Shown one piece after another: positions 25,460 to 33,934 of a stretch of 64,000 nt of DNA. Position 1 is the first letter of the stretch; the number at the start of each line of letters is the position of its first letter. A model generated the notes under the pieces. The model worked only from the letters and a program-made list of their open reading frames with translations. It had not been told where the DNA came from and made no database searches. The position numbers and the translations under genes were made by a program. The DNA is from Streptomyces sp. JB150 (GTDB lineage: Bacteria > Actinomycetota > Actinomycetes > Streptomycetales > Streptomycetaceae). The stretch is taken from the NCBI RefSeq assembly GCF_011193355.1, contig NZ_CP049780.1:2844169-2908168 (forward strand). Direction: 5' to 3'.

Positions 25460-26329
25460 ATGAGCACGCCGCCCTTGAAGGAGCAGATCGGCCGGTACGG
25501 CATCTGGAGCGTCGGCCTGCGCGGCGAGGACCCGGCCCGCGCCGGTGAACGGGCCGAGGCGGCAGCCGAGTTGGAGGAGCTGGGCTTCGGCGCGGTCTGG
25601 CTCGGCGGCAACAGCGCGGCCGAGCACGCCGCCCCGCTGCTGAAGGCCACCTCGGCGCTCACCGTCGGCACCAGCATCCAGAGCATCTGGCAGCACGAGC
25701 CCGCCGACAGCGCGGCCTCCTTCGCCGAGCTGCACTCCGCCCATCCCGGCCGCTTCGTCCTGGGCCTCGGCGTGAGCCATGCCCGGCTGGCGGCGCAGTA
25801 CCGGCGGCCGTACTCCGCCCTGGTCCGCTACCTCGACGCGCTGGACGAGGCGGGCGTCCCGGCGGAGCGCCGCACCCTCGCGGCCCTCGGCCCGAAGACC
25901 CTGGAACTGTCCCGCGACCGGGCCACCGGGGCGATCCCCTATCTGGTGACGGCGGAGCACACCGCGCAGGCCCGCGAGATCCTGGGCGACGGCCCGCTGC
26001 TCGCACCGGAGCTGAAGGTGATCCTGGAGAGCGACCCGGACCGGGCGCGCGCCCTGGCCCGCGAGGCCCTCGCCATGTACCTCGCCCTGCCCAACTACAC
26101 CAACAACTTCCTCCGCACCGGCTTCACGGAGGACGACCTGGCGAACGGCGGCAGCGACCGGCTGATCGACGCGGTGTACGCCTGGGGCGACGAGGAGCGC
26201 ATCCGCGCCCGCATCGACTCCTTCACCGCCGCGGGCGCGGACCACGTGGCGCTCCAGCTCGTGGACGGCGGCCCCAGGGAGTCCCTGCCGAGGGAGGGCT
26301 GGCGGCGCCTGGCCTCACTGCTGGGCTGA
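25460..26329 (+). CDS. LLM-class F420-dependent oxidoreductase
   Basis: 289 aa luciferase-like TIM barrel. The N-terminal YGIWSVGLRGEDPARAGERA is followed by ELEELGFGAVWLGG, a VGTSIQSIWQHEP strand, and HPGRFVLGLGVSHARLA, a combination seen in the actinobacterial F420-utilising group. A C-terminal DLANGGSDRLIDAVYAWGDE segment completes the family. It probably uses coenzyme F420 with an unknown substrate. ATG 25460 follows GGAGGGAT. It stands 105 bases after the heme-domain gene and may be separately transcribed. Confidence 0.87.
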   Translation: MSTPPLKEQIGRYGIWSVGLRGEDPARAGERAEAAAELEELGFGAVWLGGNSAAEHAAPLLKATSALTVGTSIQSIWQHEPADSAASFAELHSAHPGRFVLGLGVSHARLAAQYRRPYSALVRYLDALDEAGVPAERRTLAALGPKTLELSRDRATGAIPYLVTAEHTAQAREILGDGPLLAPELKVILESDPDRARALAREALAMYLALPNYTNNFLRTGFTEDDLANGGSDRLIDAVYAWGDEERIRARIDSFTAAGADHVALQLVDGGPRESLPREGWRRLASLLG

Positions 26330-26345
26330 AACGGAACCTGTTCAG

Positions 26346-26365
26346 GGGGGCGCGGGGAACTGCGC
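26346..26365 (+). repeat. dispersed Streptomyces intergenic repeat word
   Basis: The word GGGGCGCGGGGAACTGCGCG is a familiar interspersed element at the ends of Streptomyces genes. A related, more diverged copy on the other strand lies in the gap near 60390-60418. It is followed by two near-copies of a ~40-base unit containing CGCGACCCCCCACGCC up to the end of the FAH gene. Confidence 0.6.
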
Positions 26366-26465
26366 GGCCAACCACGGCTAACCCGCAGCCGCCGACGCAC
26401 CGCGACCCCCCACGCCACCCAAGCGCCTCCTACGCCCCGCGACCCCCCACGCCCCCAAGCGCCCC

Positions 26466-27323
26466 TTACGCGCCGCGCAGCACCTGCCGCTGCCGCCCGA
26501 GCCCTTCCACCTCCAGCTCGACCACGTCCCCGGGCCGGAGATAGGGCTTGGGCTCGGGCTGCCCGAACGCCACCCCCGCCGGCGTCCCGGTGTTGATCAC
26601 ATCGCCCGGGTAGAGCGTCATGAAGTGCGACAGGTACCGCACGACCTCCCCCACGGAGAAGATCTGCTCCGCCGTGCTGCCGTCCTGCTTCAGCTCCCCG
26701 TTGACCCACAGCCTCAGCCCGAGCTTCTGCGGGTCCGGCACCTCGTCCGCCGTCACGAGCCACGGCCCGAGCGGGTTGAACGTCTCGCAGTTCTTGCCCT
26801 TGTCCCAGGTGCCGCCGCGGTCCATCTGGTACTCCCGCTCGGACACGTCGTGCGCCACCGCGTACCCCGCGACATGCGCGAGCCCGTCCTCGGCGGACTC
26901 CAGATAGCGGGCCGTACGCCCGATGACGACGGCCAGCTCGACCTCCCAGTCGGTCCGCACCGAGCCGCGCGGCACCAGCACGGTGTCGTACGGCCCGACC
27001 ACGGTGTCCGCGGCCTTCAGGAAGACGACCGGCTCGGCCGGCGGCTCGGCCCCGGTCTCGCGCGCGTGGTCGTGGTAGTTCAGCCCGATGCACACGACCT
27101 TGCCGATGCCGCCCACCGGCGGACCGATCCGCACCCCGGCCGCGTCCAGCAGCGGCAGCTCCCCGCTGCCGGCGGCGGCCCGTACGCGGGCCATCGCCGC
27201 GTCGTCCGCGAGCAGCGCTCCGTCGACGTCCGGCACGACACCCGACAGGTCCCGCAGGTTGCCGTCGGCGTCGAGCAGCGCGGGCCGCTCGGCCCCGGCC
27301 GTACCGACTCGCAGCAGCTTCAT
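26466..27323 (-). CDS. fumarylacetoacetate hydrolase-family protein
   Basis: 285 aa. The FAH/2-oxo-hept-3-ene-dioate fold is clear: CIGLNYHDHARETGAEPP, VFLKAADTVVGPYD, and the metal-binding acidic set in TDWEVELAVVIGRTARYL and GYAVAHDVSEREYQ. LVTADEVPDPQKLGLRLWVNG and DVINTGTPAGVAFG follow. These enzymes cleave C-C bonds or decarboxylate 2-oxo acids in aromatic catabolism. ATG 27323 (MKLLRVG). Monocistronic; the neighbours do not identify the substrate. Confidence 0.92.
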   Translation of the reverse strand: MKLLRVGTAGAERPALLDADGNLRDLSGVVPDVDGALLADDAAMARVRAAAGSGELPLLDAAGVRIGPPVGGIGKVVCIGLNYHDHARETGAEPPAEPVVFLKAADTVVGPYDTVLVPRGSVRTDWEVELAVVIGRTARYLESAEDGLAHVAGYAVAHDVSEREYQMDRGGTWDKGKNCETFNPLGPWLVTADEVPDPQKLGLRLWVNGELKQDGSTAEQIFSVGEVVRYLSHFMTLYPGDVINTGTPAGVAFGQPEPKPYLRPGDVVELEVEGLGRQRQVLRGA

Positions 27324-27477
27324 GATCACAATCTCCCTCGATCGCGGCGGTCCGCCGAGACGGCGGCCGGGTGCGGCGGCGCGCGGCCATCGGAGGACTT
27401 GGCCGATCCTCCAAGGCGGGGGTCCAGTCCGCAATACCCCGTTCACGTACTGGACCCGCGAGGGCGGCGGTGCGGGG

Positions 27478-28194
27478 TCAGCGGTAGAGCACGGCCCGCT
27501 CGAGGGCGCTCCACGTCGTGCTGGTGACGACGTACAGGGCGGCGGCCAGTGGCACGACGGCCACCGTGATCAGCGTGAAGAAGGACATGAACGGCATGAC
27601 CTTGGTGACGGCGCCGATTCCCGGCGGCTGCTGCCCGCCGTCCGCCACGGGCACCACCGGTTGGGCGGCCATCATGGTCTTCGTACGCCGGTAGGTGAAC
27701 GCGGCGACGGCCGCGACGAGGACGAACAGCCCGGTGTACACGAGCCCCGCCTCCCCGAAGGGGCCGCCCGCGCTCAGCGCGTCCGCCCAGTGGTCGCCGA
27801 GCGGGGCGCCGAGCAGCCGGTGCCCGAGCAGCTCGTTGGCCTCGCCGCCGATCGCCGGGCTGGAGAAGAGGTGGTAGAGGAGGAAGAAGGCGGGCAGCTG
27901 CAGCAGCCCGGGCAGGCAGCCGGCCAGCGGCGACACCTGCTCCTCGCGGTGCAGCTCCAGCACGGCCCGCTGCAGCCGCTCCGGGTCCCTGCGGTACTTC
28001 TCGCGCAGCTCGGCGATCCGCGGCTGCAGCCGGGTGCGCGCCTTCTGCCCGCGCGCGGCGGCCCGGGACAGCGGATGCACCAGCAACCGCACGAGCGCGG
28101 TGAACAGGACGATCGCGGCGGCGGCCGCGGAGCCGTGGAAGAGCGGTTCGAGCAGCTCGGCCAGCCGCTCGACGAGGTGGGCGAAAACGGACAT
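27478..28194 (-). CDS. short YidC/Oxa1-family membrane insertase
   Basis: 238 aa with about five membrane helices. Starts at ATG 28194 (MSVFAHLVERLAELLEPLFHG). Contains the YidC cytoplasmic hairpin region (RLQPRIAELREKYRRDPERL) followed by CLPGLLQLPAFFLLYHLF and MPFMSFFTLITVAVVPLAAALY. It lacks the large periplasmic domain of proteobacterial YidC, as in Gram-positives. The main Streptomyces yidC sits beside the replication origin with rnpA, so this copy, followed by a DUF6412 gene, is a second paralogue with a possibly specialised substrate set. Confidence 0.9.
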   Translation of the reverse strand: MSVFAHLVERLAELLEPLFHGSAAAAAIVLFTALVRLLVHPLSRAAARGQKARTRLQPRIAELREKYRRDPERLQRAVLELHREEQVSPLAGCLPGLLQLPAFFLLYHLFSSPAIGGEANELLGHRLLGAPLGDHWADALSAGGPFGEAGLVYTGLFVLVAAVAAFTYRRTKTMMAAQPVVPVADGGQQPPGIGAVTKVMPFMSFFTLITVAVVPLAAALYVVTSTTWSALERAVLYR

Positions 28195-28308
28195 GAGTGA
28201 GTGAGCCCTCCGGGGTCTTGTCGTGCCGTGGGACATGGCGGCATGACGACCCGCGCGGAGCGGGATCACCCGAGGTGGATGCTGCTGGATGTCCTGCCGG
28301 ACGTCCTG

Positions 28309-28665
28309 CTATCCGCCCTGCTGGATGCCCTGCGCGCAGGTCGCCGGGAGGGCACGCCCGGGCGCTCGGGGTCGCGTACGCCCCCGCGCGTCGGGATCTC
28401 GTTGCGGCAGGAAGGCCGTACGGCGGTCACGGTCCCGGATCGCGGTCCGGACCCGCGTCGGCGGCACGGCGGGCGCGCAGCGCGCGGCGATCAGCGAACA
28501 GACGGCCAGCGCGGACCCGGCGGCGGCGGTCGCGGCGAGCGCGACGGTCGCGGAGAGGCTGCCGGCGTCGAGCAGGACGAGCTGGAGGACGAGGAGGAGC
28601 AGCAGGGCGGCGGGACGCAGCTTGCCCAGGGCCTGGACCACCGACGTGCCCCCCTTCCGCCTCAC
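28309..28665 (-). CDS. DUF6412-type small membrane protein
   Basis: 118 aa from GTG 28665. Two hydrophobic helices (ALLLLLVLQLVLLDAGSL and ATVALAATAAAGSALAVCSL) are followed by an Arg/Pro-rich cytoplasmic tail with TAFLPQRDPDARGRTRPRAP. The motif is the DUF6412 hallmark, and the family is known beside the second yidC in Streptomyces, as here: 114 bases upstream of it on the same strand. The function is unknown; it may be a substrate or helper of the insertase. Confidence 0.8.
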   Translation of the reverse strand: MRRKGGTSVVQALGKLRPAALLLLLVLQLVLLDAGSLSATVALAATAAAGSALAVCSLIAARCAPAVPPTRVRTAIRDRDRRTAFLPQRDPDARGRTRPRAPGRALPATCAQGIQQGG

Positions 28666-28850
28666 CTCGCGCAGATGTACGTAGGAACGGTTATACCTCA
28701 GCGCGGTGACACGACGAGGAGACCGCCGGCCGTGACGGCATACGGAGGCCGGCGCTCCGGAGCTGCGGGGGACGGAGTGGCGTCGTACCGGGCCGCCACT
28801 GATCGCGAGATACCTGACCCTTGTCAGTGGAGGGCAGTACGGTGTCCATC

Positions 28851-29864
28851 ATGCGCCCCGACACGCCCGCCGAAAACGTCGACCACCACGCCGAAGCGGC
28901 CCGCCTGGAGCGAACCGCCGGACTGTATCCCGAGGACGCCGAGGCCCTGCTGCTGCGCGCCGCGGCCCACCGGGAACTGGCCGGCGACCGCCCCGCGGCG
29001 ACAGCGCTCTACGACCGCCTGCTCTCCCGCCCGGCCGACCTGGAACACCCCCACCTCGTCCGCGCCCTCAAGGCCGCGAACCTGTGGGAGTACGGCCATG
29101 AGGCGGAGGCCCGCGCGATCATCGAGGGCATCAGGACGGCCGCCCCGCGCGATCCCGCCCCCTGGGTGATCGTCGCGGAGGCCCTGGAGTCGCACGACGA
29201 GCTGGAGGCGGCGCAGGAGACGTACACGGAGGGCGCGCGAGGCCTCCTCACGGACGGGGAGGAGCCCCCGCACGCCGCCCACCCGCTGCTCTTCGGCCGC
29301 CACCGCGTCCGCCGCATGCTGGGCGTCCCGCACGACGCCTGGGACACCCTCGCGGACACCCTCCACACCTCCCCGGTCCCCCTGGACGAACTCCACGACC
29401 CGAAGCGCGTCTGGTCCCTGGGCTCGGAGAACCCGGCGGAGCTCCGCGCGGAGATCTCCCGCCTCCAGGCGGAGCTGGGCACGTTCCGCGCGGCCCTGTC
29501 CCGCCCCTTCCCGGTGGCGATCCTCCACTGGCCGCAGCCCGAACTCACGGAACTCCTCGCCGACTATCCGTCACTCGCCTCGGAGTACCCCTCCTACGAG
29601 GCCCACCTGGCCGCCATAGAGTCCGCCCTCCGCGAGCTGTCCGCCTCCGGCACCTCCAACCTCGGCATCGTCCACGGCACGGTCCCGTCCTACGAGGCCT
29701 TCGCGGCATCGGAGGGCACGTCCCCGTCCGACCCGACCCTGCTGCCGCAGTACGCGACGGTCCTGGCAGCAAGGGGACGAGCGGTGGCTTGGCCGCCGGA
29801 GCGGGGGGATGGGTGTTGGTGTGGGGTGGGGCGGGCTTATGGGGAGTGTCATGGCGTCGCTTAG
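28851..29864 (+). CDS. TPR-like protein with C-terminal SEC-C motif
   Basis: 337 aa from ATG 28851. The N-terminal half is made of helical tetratricopeptide-like repeats (AEALLLRAAAHRELAGDRPAATALYDRLL, PAPWVIVAEALESHDELEAAQETYTEGA). The C-terminus ends in CWCGVGRAYGECHG, a SEC-C-type zinc-binding motif (C-x-C-x8-C-H) like that at the end of SecA. Its role may be adaptor-like protein binding. It is the last gene before the lower-GC island; the stop at 29864 is followed by 50 bases before the restriction gene. Confidence 0.85.
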   Translation: MRPDTPAENVDHHAEAARLERTAGLYPEDAEALLLRAAAHRELAGDRPAATALYDRLLSRPADLEHPHLVRALKAANLWEYGHEAEARAIIEGIRTAAPRDPAPWVIVAEALESHDELEAAQETYTEGARGLLTDGEEPPHAAHPLLFGRHRVRRMLGVPHDAWDTLADTLHTSPVPLDELHDPKRVWSLGSENPAELRAEISRLQAELGTFRAALSRPFPVAILHWPQPELTELLADYPSLASEYPSYEAHLAAIESALRELSASGTSNLGIVHGTVPSYEAFAASEGTSPSDPTLLPQYATVLAARGRAVAWPPERGDGCWCGVGRAYGECHGVA

Positions 29865-29914
29865 CGAGCTGCATTCGCGCTGACGCTAAGCCTGAACAAG
29901 GGGGGTATTGCATC

Positions 29915-31327
29915 ATGCCAGACGGTTTGACTTCGACCGCGACCGGTTACCTGAACGCTCTGCAATCATTGCGTGTAGACAGGTCAAAAGGGGAGCCAGC
30001 ACGGCATCAACCCCTGGTCCTCCTGTGGGCTATGGGAAGGGCCTATCAGCGCAAAAGCCGCCTGACTCCATGGCGAGATTCCCAGCGCACGCTACGAAAG
30101 CTGCTAGAGCGTCACGGACGCCCTAACTCGACCCCGGACCCTCAGTACCCGTTTACCGCCCTACACCGCTCGCCGGTTTGGCGGCTAGACGGAGTACACG
30201 AGACGGAGGTCCCTCAAGCCCGCGGGTCCTCGCTCATCAAATGGCTGGAAGAAAAGAATCCGGCGGGCGGGCTGGAAGCTACGCTCTACGACCTCTTGGC
30301 GAACGACGACACATTCCGCACGCAGGCCGCTTACCACCTCCTCAAGGAGTATTTCCCGCACGAAGAATGGGAAGACATACTTCTGGACGTAGGCCTCCAG
30401 TCGGAGAGGTTCGATGGCTTCGGGCACCCGCCCTGCGTACCGGTTGGTGCAACATTCCCTGACCGACAGGCTCTCGCGGCTGCGAACGTACACAGACCGA
30501 GACAGGCCGGAATCTGGGGAAAGCAGGACGAAGAGGCAAAGTCAGTCGTCGTCTCTGGCGGCTACCCAGACGACGAAGATTACGGCGACGAGATCATCTA
30601 CACAGGCCAGGGAGGCCAAACCGAGGGGCGCCACACGCACGACCAAGAACTAACCCGCGGAAACGCCGCGCTGATCAACAGTATCGCTTCCGGGCGGCCA
30701 ATCCGCGTGATTCGCGGGGCAGGACGCCACTCAAGGTTTGCTCCGCCCACGGGCCTCCGGTATGACGGTCTTTATCGAGTTGAGGAGCACTGGTCCGATA
30801 AGGGCGTGTCCAACTTCCTCGTGTATCGCTTCAGACTACGGGCAATTGACAGTATTGCGGAAATATCCTCGCCGGTTACGCTGAGAAGCGGCGGTGAGGG
30901 CGACTCCGCGGCCGCACCTCCTCCCTCTGGGAACCCACGCCCGGGCCGCCGCGCGTCTGAGGTGCAGCGGGTCATTCGCAGCACTGCGATCGCCAACTGG
31001 GTTAAGGGCATACATCAACACACTTGTCAGGTCTGCGGTATACGCATTGCAACGCCTACCGGAGCCTATGCCGAGGCCGCCCATATTCGCCCGCTCGGCA
31101 GCCCGCACAACGGGCCAGACGATCCGAGCAACATTCTCTGTCTCTGCCCGAACCATCATGTGGCGTTCGACTTCGGCATGTTGACGGTGGAGTCGGATCT
31201 GACGGTGATCGACCGGGCTACTGGGGAGCGCTCCCCACTCCGCACAGTGAGTGACCACCGCATATCCGCAGAGCACCTCGCCTACCATCGCGATCACCAC
31301 ACCCTGAAGATGACCACGGCTGGATAA
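29915..31327 (+). CDS. type IV restriction endonuclease, SBD-SRA-HNH (ScoMcrA-like)
   Basis: 470 aa modification-dependent nuclease. Residues ~1-165 resemble the sulfur-binding domain that reads phosphorothioate DNA (HQPLVLLWAMGRAYQRKSRL, YPFTALHRSPVWRLDG). Residues ~190-320 are an SRA/YDG-type domain for modified cytosine (SVVVSGGYPDDEDYGDEIIY, TGQGG). Residues ~368-420 are an HNH nuclease with CQVC, AEAAHIRPLG, NILCLCPNHH. This is the order of ScoMcrA from S. coelicolor. Base composition is lower in GC than neighbours, pointing to acquisition. ATG 29915 was chosen. No Dnd modification genes are present nearby, as expected for an enzyme that attacks incoming modified DNA. Confidence 0.92.
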   Translation: MPDGLTSTATGYLNALQSLRVDRSKGEPARHQPLVLLWAMGRAYQRKSRLTPWRDSQRTLRKLLERHGRPNSTPDPQYPFTALHRSPVWRLDGVHETEVPQARGSSLIKWLEEKNPAGGLEATLYDLLANDDTFRTQAAYHLLKEYFPHEEWEDILLDVGLQSERFDGFGHPPCVPVGATFPDRQALAAANVHRPRQAGIWGKQDEEAKSVVVSGGYPDDEDYGDEIIYTGQGGQTEGRHTHDQELTRGNAALINSIASGRPIRVIRGAGRHSRFAPPTGLRYDGLYRVEEHWSDKGVSNFLVYRFRLRAIDSIAEISSPVTLRSGGEGDSAAAPPPSGNPRPGRRASEVQRVIRSTAIANWVKGIHQHTCQVCGIRIATPTGAYAEAAHIRPLGSPHNGPDDPSNILCLCPNHHVAFDFGMLTVESDLTVIDRATGERSPLRTVSDHRISAEHLAYHRDHHTLKMTTAG

Positions 31328-31332
31328 CCCCC

Positions 31333-31368
31333 GGCCCACGAGGTCTCACATAGCAGGCCTCGTGGGCC
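31333..31368. terminator. bidirectional hairpin between restriction and methyltransferase genes
   Basis: Perfect 11-bp stem GGCCCACGAGG / CCTCGTGGGCC with a 14-base loop, followed on the plus strand by CTGGCTTCTTTC. It lies between convergent genes and separates the two systems of the island. Confidence 0.8.
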
Positions 31369-31381
31369 CTGGCTTCTTTCG

Positions 31382-32554
31382 TCATTGCACGTAGTGATCC
31401 CATCGCAAGGTGCGCCCCTTGCCCATCGTGTACGTGTGACAGGCCTTGCTGATGCGCAGCGAAACCTCACTCAACTCCGGTTCACCAGCATCCAGCCATG
31501 CAATGAGTGCCTGCTCAATGACATCCCACAGAGCAACAGGCCCGCCCTGGCGCACCACCCAGCCTCCGGTGTCGTCCTCGGCCAAGGTCGCGAAGGACTC
31601 ACGGTTGGAGTCGATGAGGTAAAGCTGCTGACTGCTGTTGACGGCCCTCGCGCTCACGAGCTGGGTGCCGGGAGCCGCCAACTGAGCGAGGAACGCTGGC
31701 GTCCATTCGTCCAGCACGGTGGGTGGCAGCTTGGCCAAGCGTTTGGTGTCTGCGTAGGCAGTGCGAGCCGAGAGGTCCGCCGGCAGCGCCGTGGACTGCG
31801 AACGGGCATGCATGAAAGCGGAGCAACCGATGATACGGCCCTGCGCTGCGCCCTCTTCGTTGACGACGACTTTGGCGAGACCCGTTCCATAGGACCAGGA
31901 GCCGACCGTGGCGAGGATAATCCCCCCAGGTTTGGTCTGACGGATCCAGGCGTATGGGATGCGGCGTACGGCGCAGGTGGCGATGACCCTGTCGTACGGC
32001 GCACGGGGCGGGTGGCCCACGAGCCCATCGCCGGTCACAGTCCAGGTCGAGAAGCCGGCCCCCTCCAGGGCGGCATCGGCGCGGGCGGCGACCTGCGGGT
32101 CAACCTCGACCGTGGTGACGTTGTCCTCGCCGAGGCGATGGCAGAGCAGGGCAGTGGAGTAGCCGGTACCGGTACCGATCTCCAAGACCCTCTGTCCGTC
32201 CGACACCTCCAGGTCTTCGAGCATGCCCACCACAGTCATGGGCGTCGTCGAAGAAGACGTGGGGATGCCGCTGACCAGATCGGCCGTCTCGTCCGCGGTG
32301 AGGTGACAGTCCAGTTGGGTGGCCAGGGAGCGGTCGCTGTACGCGATGTCCAGCCACTCCCCCGCGGCCACGCCGAGAGCCGTCACTGGGCGCCAGCGTC
32401 CACCCTCCGCCGGTAGGAAAACTCCTGGGTTGAGGAAGAGTTCGCGCGGTACTGCCTCGACCGCTGCCTGCCATCTCGGGTCCCTTAGAGCTCCTGCTGC
32501 CACCAGCCGGTCAGCGAGCGCACGCCGGTGCGCGGCGGTCTCAGGCAACAGCAT
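31382..32554 (-). CDS. graspetide-associated PIMT-like O-methyltransferase
   Basis: 390 aa. The core is a protein-L-isoaspartate methyltransferase fold: DLVSGIPTSSSTTPMTVVGM, then motif I VLEIGTGTGYSTALLCHRLG, VTTVEVDPQVA and PYDRVIATCAVRRIPYAWI. A longer C-terminal domain follows, as in the methyltransferase family always found with ATP-grasp RiPP maturases (TIGR04188 type). In characterised relatives it methylates an Asp of the ester-linked peptide, which then closes to an aspartimide. The start overlaps the ATP-grasp gene end by 14 bases, so the two are translated together. Confidence 0.92.
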   Translation of the reverse strand: MLLPETAAHRRALADRLVAAGALRDPRWQAAVEAVPRELFLNPGVFLPAEGGRWRPVTALGVAAGEWLDIAYSDRSLATQLDCHLTADETADLVSGIPTSSSTTPMTVVGMLEDLEVSDGQRVLEIGTGTGYSTALLCHRLGEDNVTTVEVDPQVAARADAALEGAGFSTWTVTGDGLVGHPPRAPYDRVIATCAVRRIPYAWIRQTKPGGIILATVGSWSYGTGLAKVVVNEEGAAQGRIIGCSAFMHARSQSTALPADLSARTAYADTKRLAKLPPTVLDEWTPAFLAQLAAPGTQLVSARAVNSSQQLYLIDSNRESFATLAEDDTGGWVVRQGGPVALWDVIEQALIAWLDAGEPELSEVSLRISKACHTYTMGKGRTLRWDHYVQ

Positions 32555-33509
32555 GGGCTTCTCCTTCGATCAGCAGGTCGGCGAACGCCGCCGCCATCTC
32601 AAGTCCGGTCTCCTCCTCCAGCCAGGCCCACTGACCATTGGGATTCAGCTCCAGCCAGTGGTATTCGCCCTCACGGTCCACAGCGAGGTCGAAGGAACCG
32701 GAGGCGAGGCCGTAGTGGTCCAGGTAGGCACGCAGCGTCCGGGACAGGCGGTCCGGCAGATCTACCACGTCGTACCTGAGCCCCGCGTAATCCGTGCGCC
32801 AGTCCAGAAGACCCGATGTGATACGTACGGCGAACACGCGCCGCCCCACGATCAGCACCCGCAGATCCGCGATCTTGTCGACGCGCGCCTGAAAGAGATG
32901 AGGTGCAACCCGCACCGTGTCGTCCAGTTCTTCGGCACTAACGGGCTCGGTCCACGTGGTGAGGCTGACGCCGTCACGAGCGTACGAAGTCCAGCGCAAC
33001 GCCTTGTAGATCACCCGGCCGTGTTCGCGGATGAAGCGGCGGGCCTCGTCGGGATCGTTCGTCACGAGCGTCGGCGGCACCCGGAGCCCGAAGGAGTGAG
33101 CAAGCGCTAGTTGCGCCGGTTTGTAATCGGCAGCGGCATTTCGGAGGGGATGGTTGACCCACCAGCAGCCGCGCAGCGCGTAAAGGAAGCCGCCAAGGCC
33201 GTATCGGACCTGGGCTTGAGCGAAGCGTGCGTCGGCGTCCGGCAGACGGTCAAAGACCGGCCAGACGGGGCGACGCCAGTAGATCGCTCGCACTTCGTCC
33301 AGCGCAACGCTTCTCGACAGGGTGCGTAACTGCCCGGTGATTCGTGCCGGGTAGGTGTCGAAGCGGGCCGCGATCGACAGGCCCGCGCCAATGTCCGCCG
33401 GGTTGAAGCGGGCCACCGGCACGGCTCGCTGGTTGAGATGACTGATCACCAGGTCCGCCGTGACATCGTGCGGCTCGGTGACCACGAGCACAGATCCTTT
33501 CTTCGCCAT
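32541..33509 (-). CDS. ATP-grasp RiPP maturase (graspetide ligase)
   Basis: 322 aa MvdD/TgnB-type ATP-grasp ligase that forms side-chain ester or amide links in the precursor. Seen: the N-terminal VLVVTEPHDVTADLVISHLNQ (pre-ATP-grasp domain), AIYWRRP, and WWVNHPLRNAAADYKPAQL. The nucleotide-binding lysines sit in RVIYKALRW, and the metal-binding end is FDLAVDREGEYHWLELNPNGQW. Family TIGR04187 (SAV_5884-like). It begins five bases after the precursor stop and overlaps the methyltransferase gene, forming the modification core of the operon. Confidence 0.94.
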   Translation of the reverse strand: MAKKGSVLVVTEPHDVTADLVISHLNQRAVPVARFNPADIGAGLSIAARFDTYPARITGQLRTLSRSVALDEVRAIYWRRPVWPVFDRLPDADARFAQAQVRYGLGGFLYALRGCWWVNHPLRNAAADYKPAQLALAHSFGLRVPPTLVTNDPDEARRFIREHGRVIYKALRWTSYARDGVSLTTWTEPVSAEELDDTVRVAPHLFQARVDKIADLRVLIVGRRVFAVRITSGLLDWRTDYAGLRYDVVDLPDRLSRTLRAYLDHYGLASGSFDLAVDREGEYHWLELNPNGQWAWLEEETGLEMAAAFADLLIEGEAHAVA

Positions 33510-33514
33510 GGCAG

Positions 33515-33781
33515 TCAGTCCTGCTGGCTGTCCTGGTCATGGCCCTGGTCGGGCTGGGAGTCGAGGTTGGTGGCGGTGGCGGTCTCGGTACCGCAACTGG
33601 TGCCGTGCTTGCCCATCTCTACGGTCCTGCCCTGCTCGTCCCGGAACTGGCCACGCTGGGTCATGGGGTCGATGGTGACAGTGGCGTACGGCAGTGCCAT
33701 CGTCGTCGGGTAAGCAGCCAAGCGGCTGATTCCCCAGGGGCGGACGGGGGTGAGGTCAGCCGGGGTGCCGTGTGGCGGCAT
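33515..33781 (-). CDS. graspetide precursor peptide
   Basis: 88 aa from ATG 33781, preceded by a strong GAAGGAG five bases upstream. The leader has the family signature PWGISRLAAYP at about residues 15-25 and TVTIDPMTQRGQFRDEQG, then the near-invariant GRTVEMGKHGTS (51-62). The core (61-88) has Thr/Ser donors at 61, 62, 65, 67, 69 and 71. Acidic acceptors are at Glu66 and Asp74, 78, 82, 84 and 88. Asp-Ser and Asp-Gln pairs suit aspartimide formation. This matches the putative ATP-grasp-modified RiPP family (TIGR04186). Cys63 in the core is unusual. The same frame is open upstream (see next entry). Confidence 0.92.
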   Translation of the reverse strand: MPPHGTPADLTPVRPWGISRLAAYPTTMALPYATVTIDPMTQRGQFRDEQGRTVEMGKHGTSCGTETATATNLDSQPDQGHDQDSQQD

Positions 33782-33934
33782 CGCGTCTCCTTCGGTCAGC
33801 GTGGATGGGGGATGCGCTGTCGCCTCGTGCAGCGCCACTCGGGTCAGGAGGTCACCAAGGTCGCCTACGCCGGTGCGCAGTTGCAGCGCGCGCTCCTGGC
33901 GGAACCTCTCGCAGTGGGGGCAGCCGGCTTTCAT
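33515..33934 (-). CDS. longer in-frame form: CxxC module fused to graspetide precursor
   Basis: Starting at ATG 33934, which overlaps the stop of the upstream 109-aa gene as ATGA, the frame encodes ~51 residues (MKAGCPHCERFRQERALQLR, then GDLGDLLTRVALHEATAHPP). It runs straight into the precursor Met with no stop. The N-terminal part resembles the tiny CxxC/His proteins common near Streptomyces HTH genes and may bind zinc through Cys-x-x-Cys and His residues. Either two proteins are made from one frame, or a stop was lost and a fusion precursor of 139 aa exists. The internal ribosome-binding site favours at least some separate precursor. Confidence 0.55.
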   Translation of the reverse strand: MKAGCPHCERFRQERALQLRTGVGDLGDLLTRVALHEATAHPPSTLTEGDAMPPHGTPADLTPVRPWGISRLAAYPTTMALPYATVTIDPMTQRGQFRDEQGRTVEMGKHGTSCGTETATATNLDSQPDQGHDQDSQQD

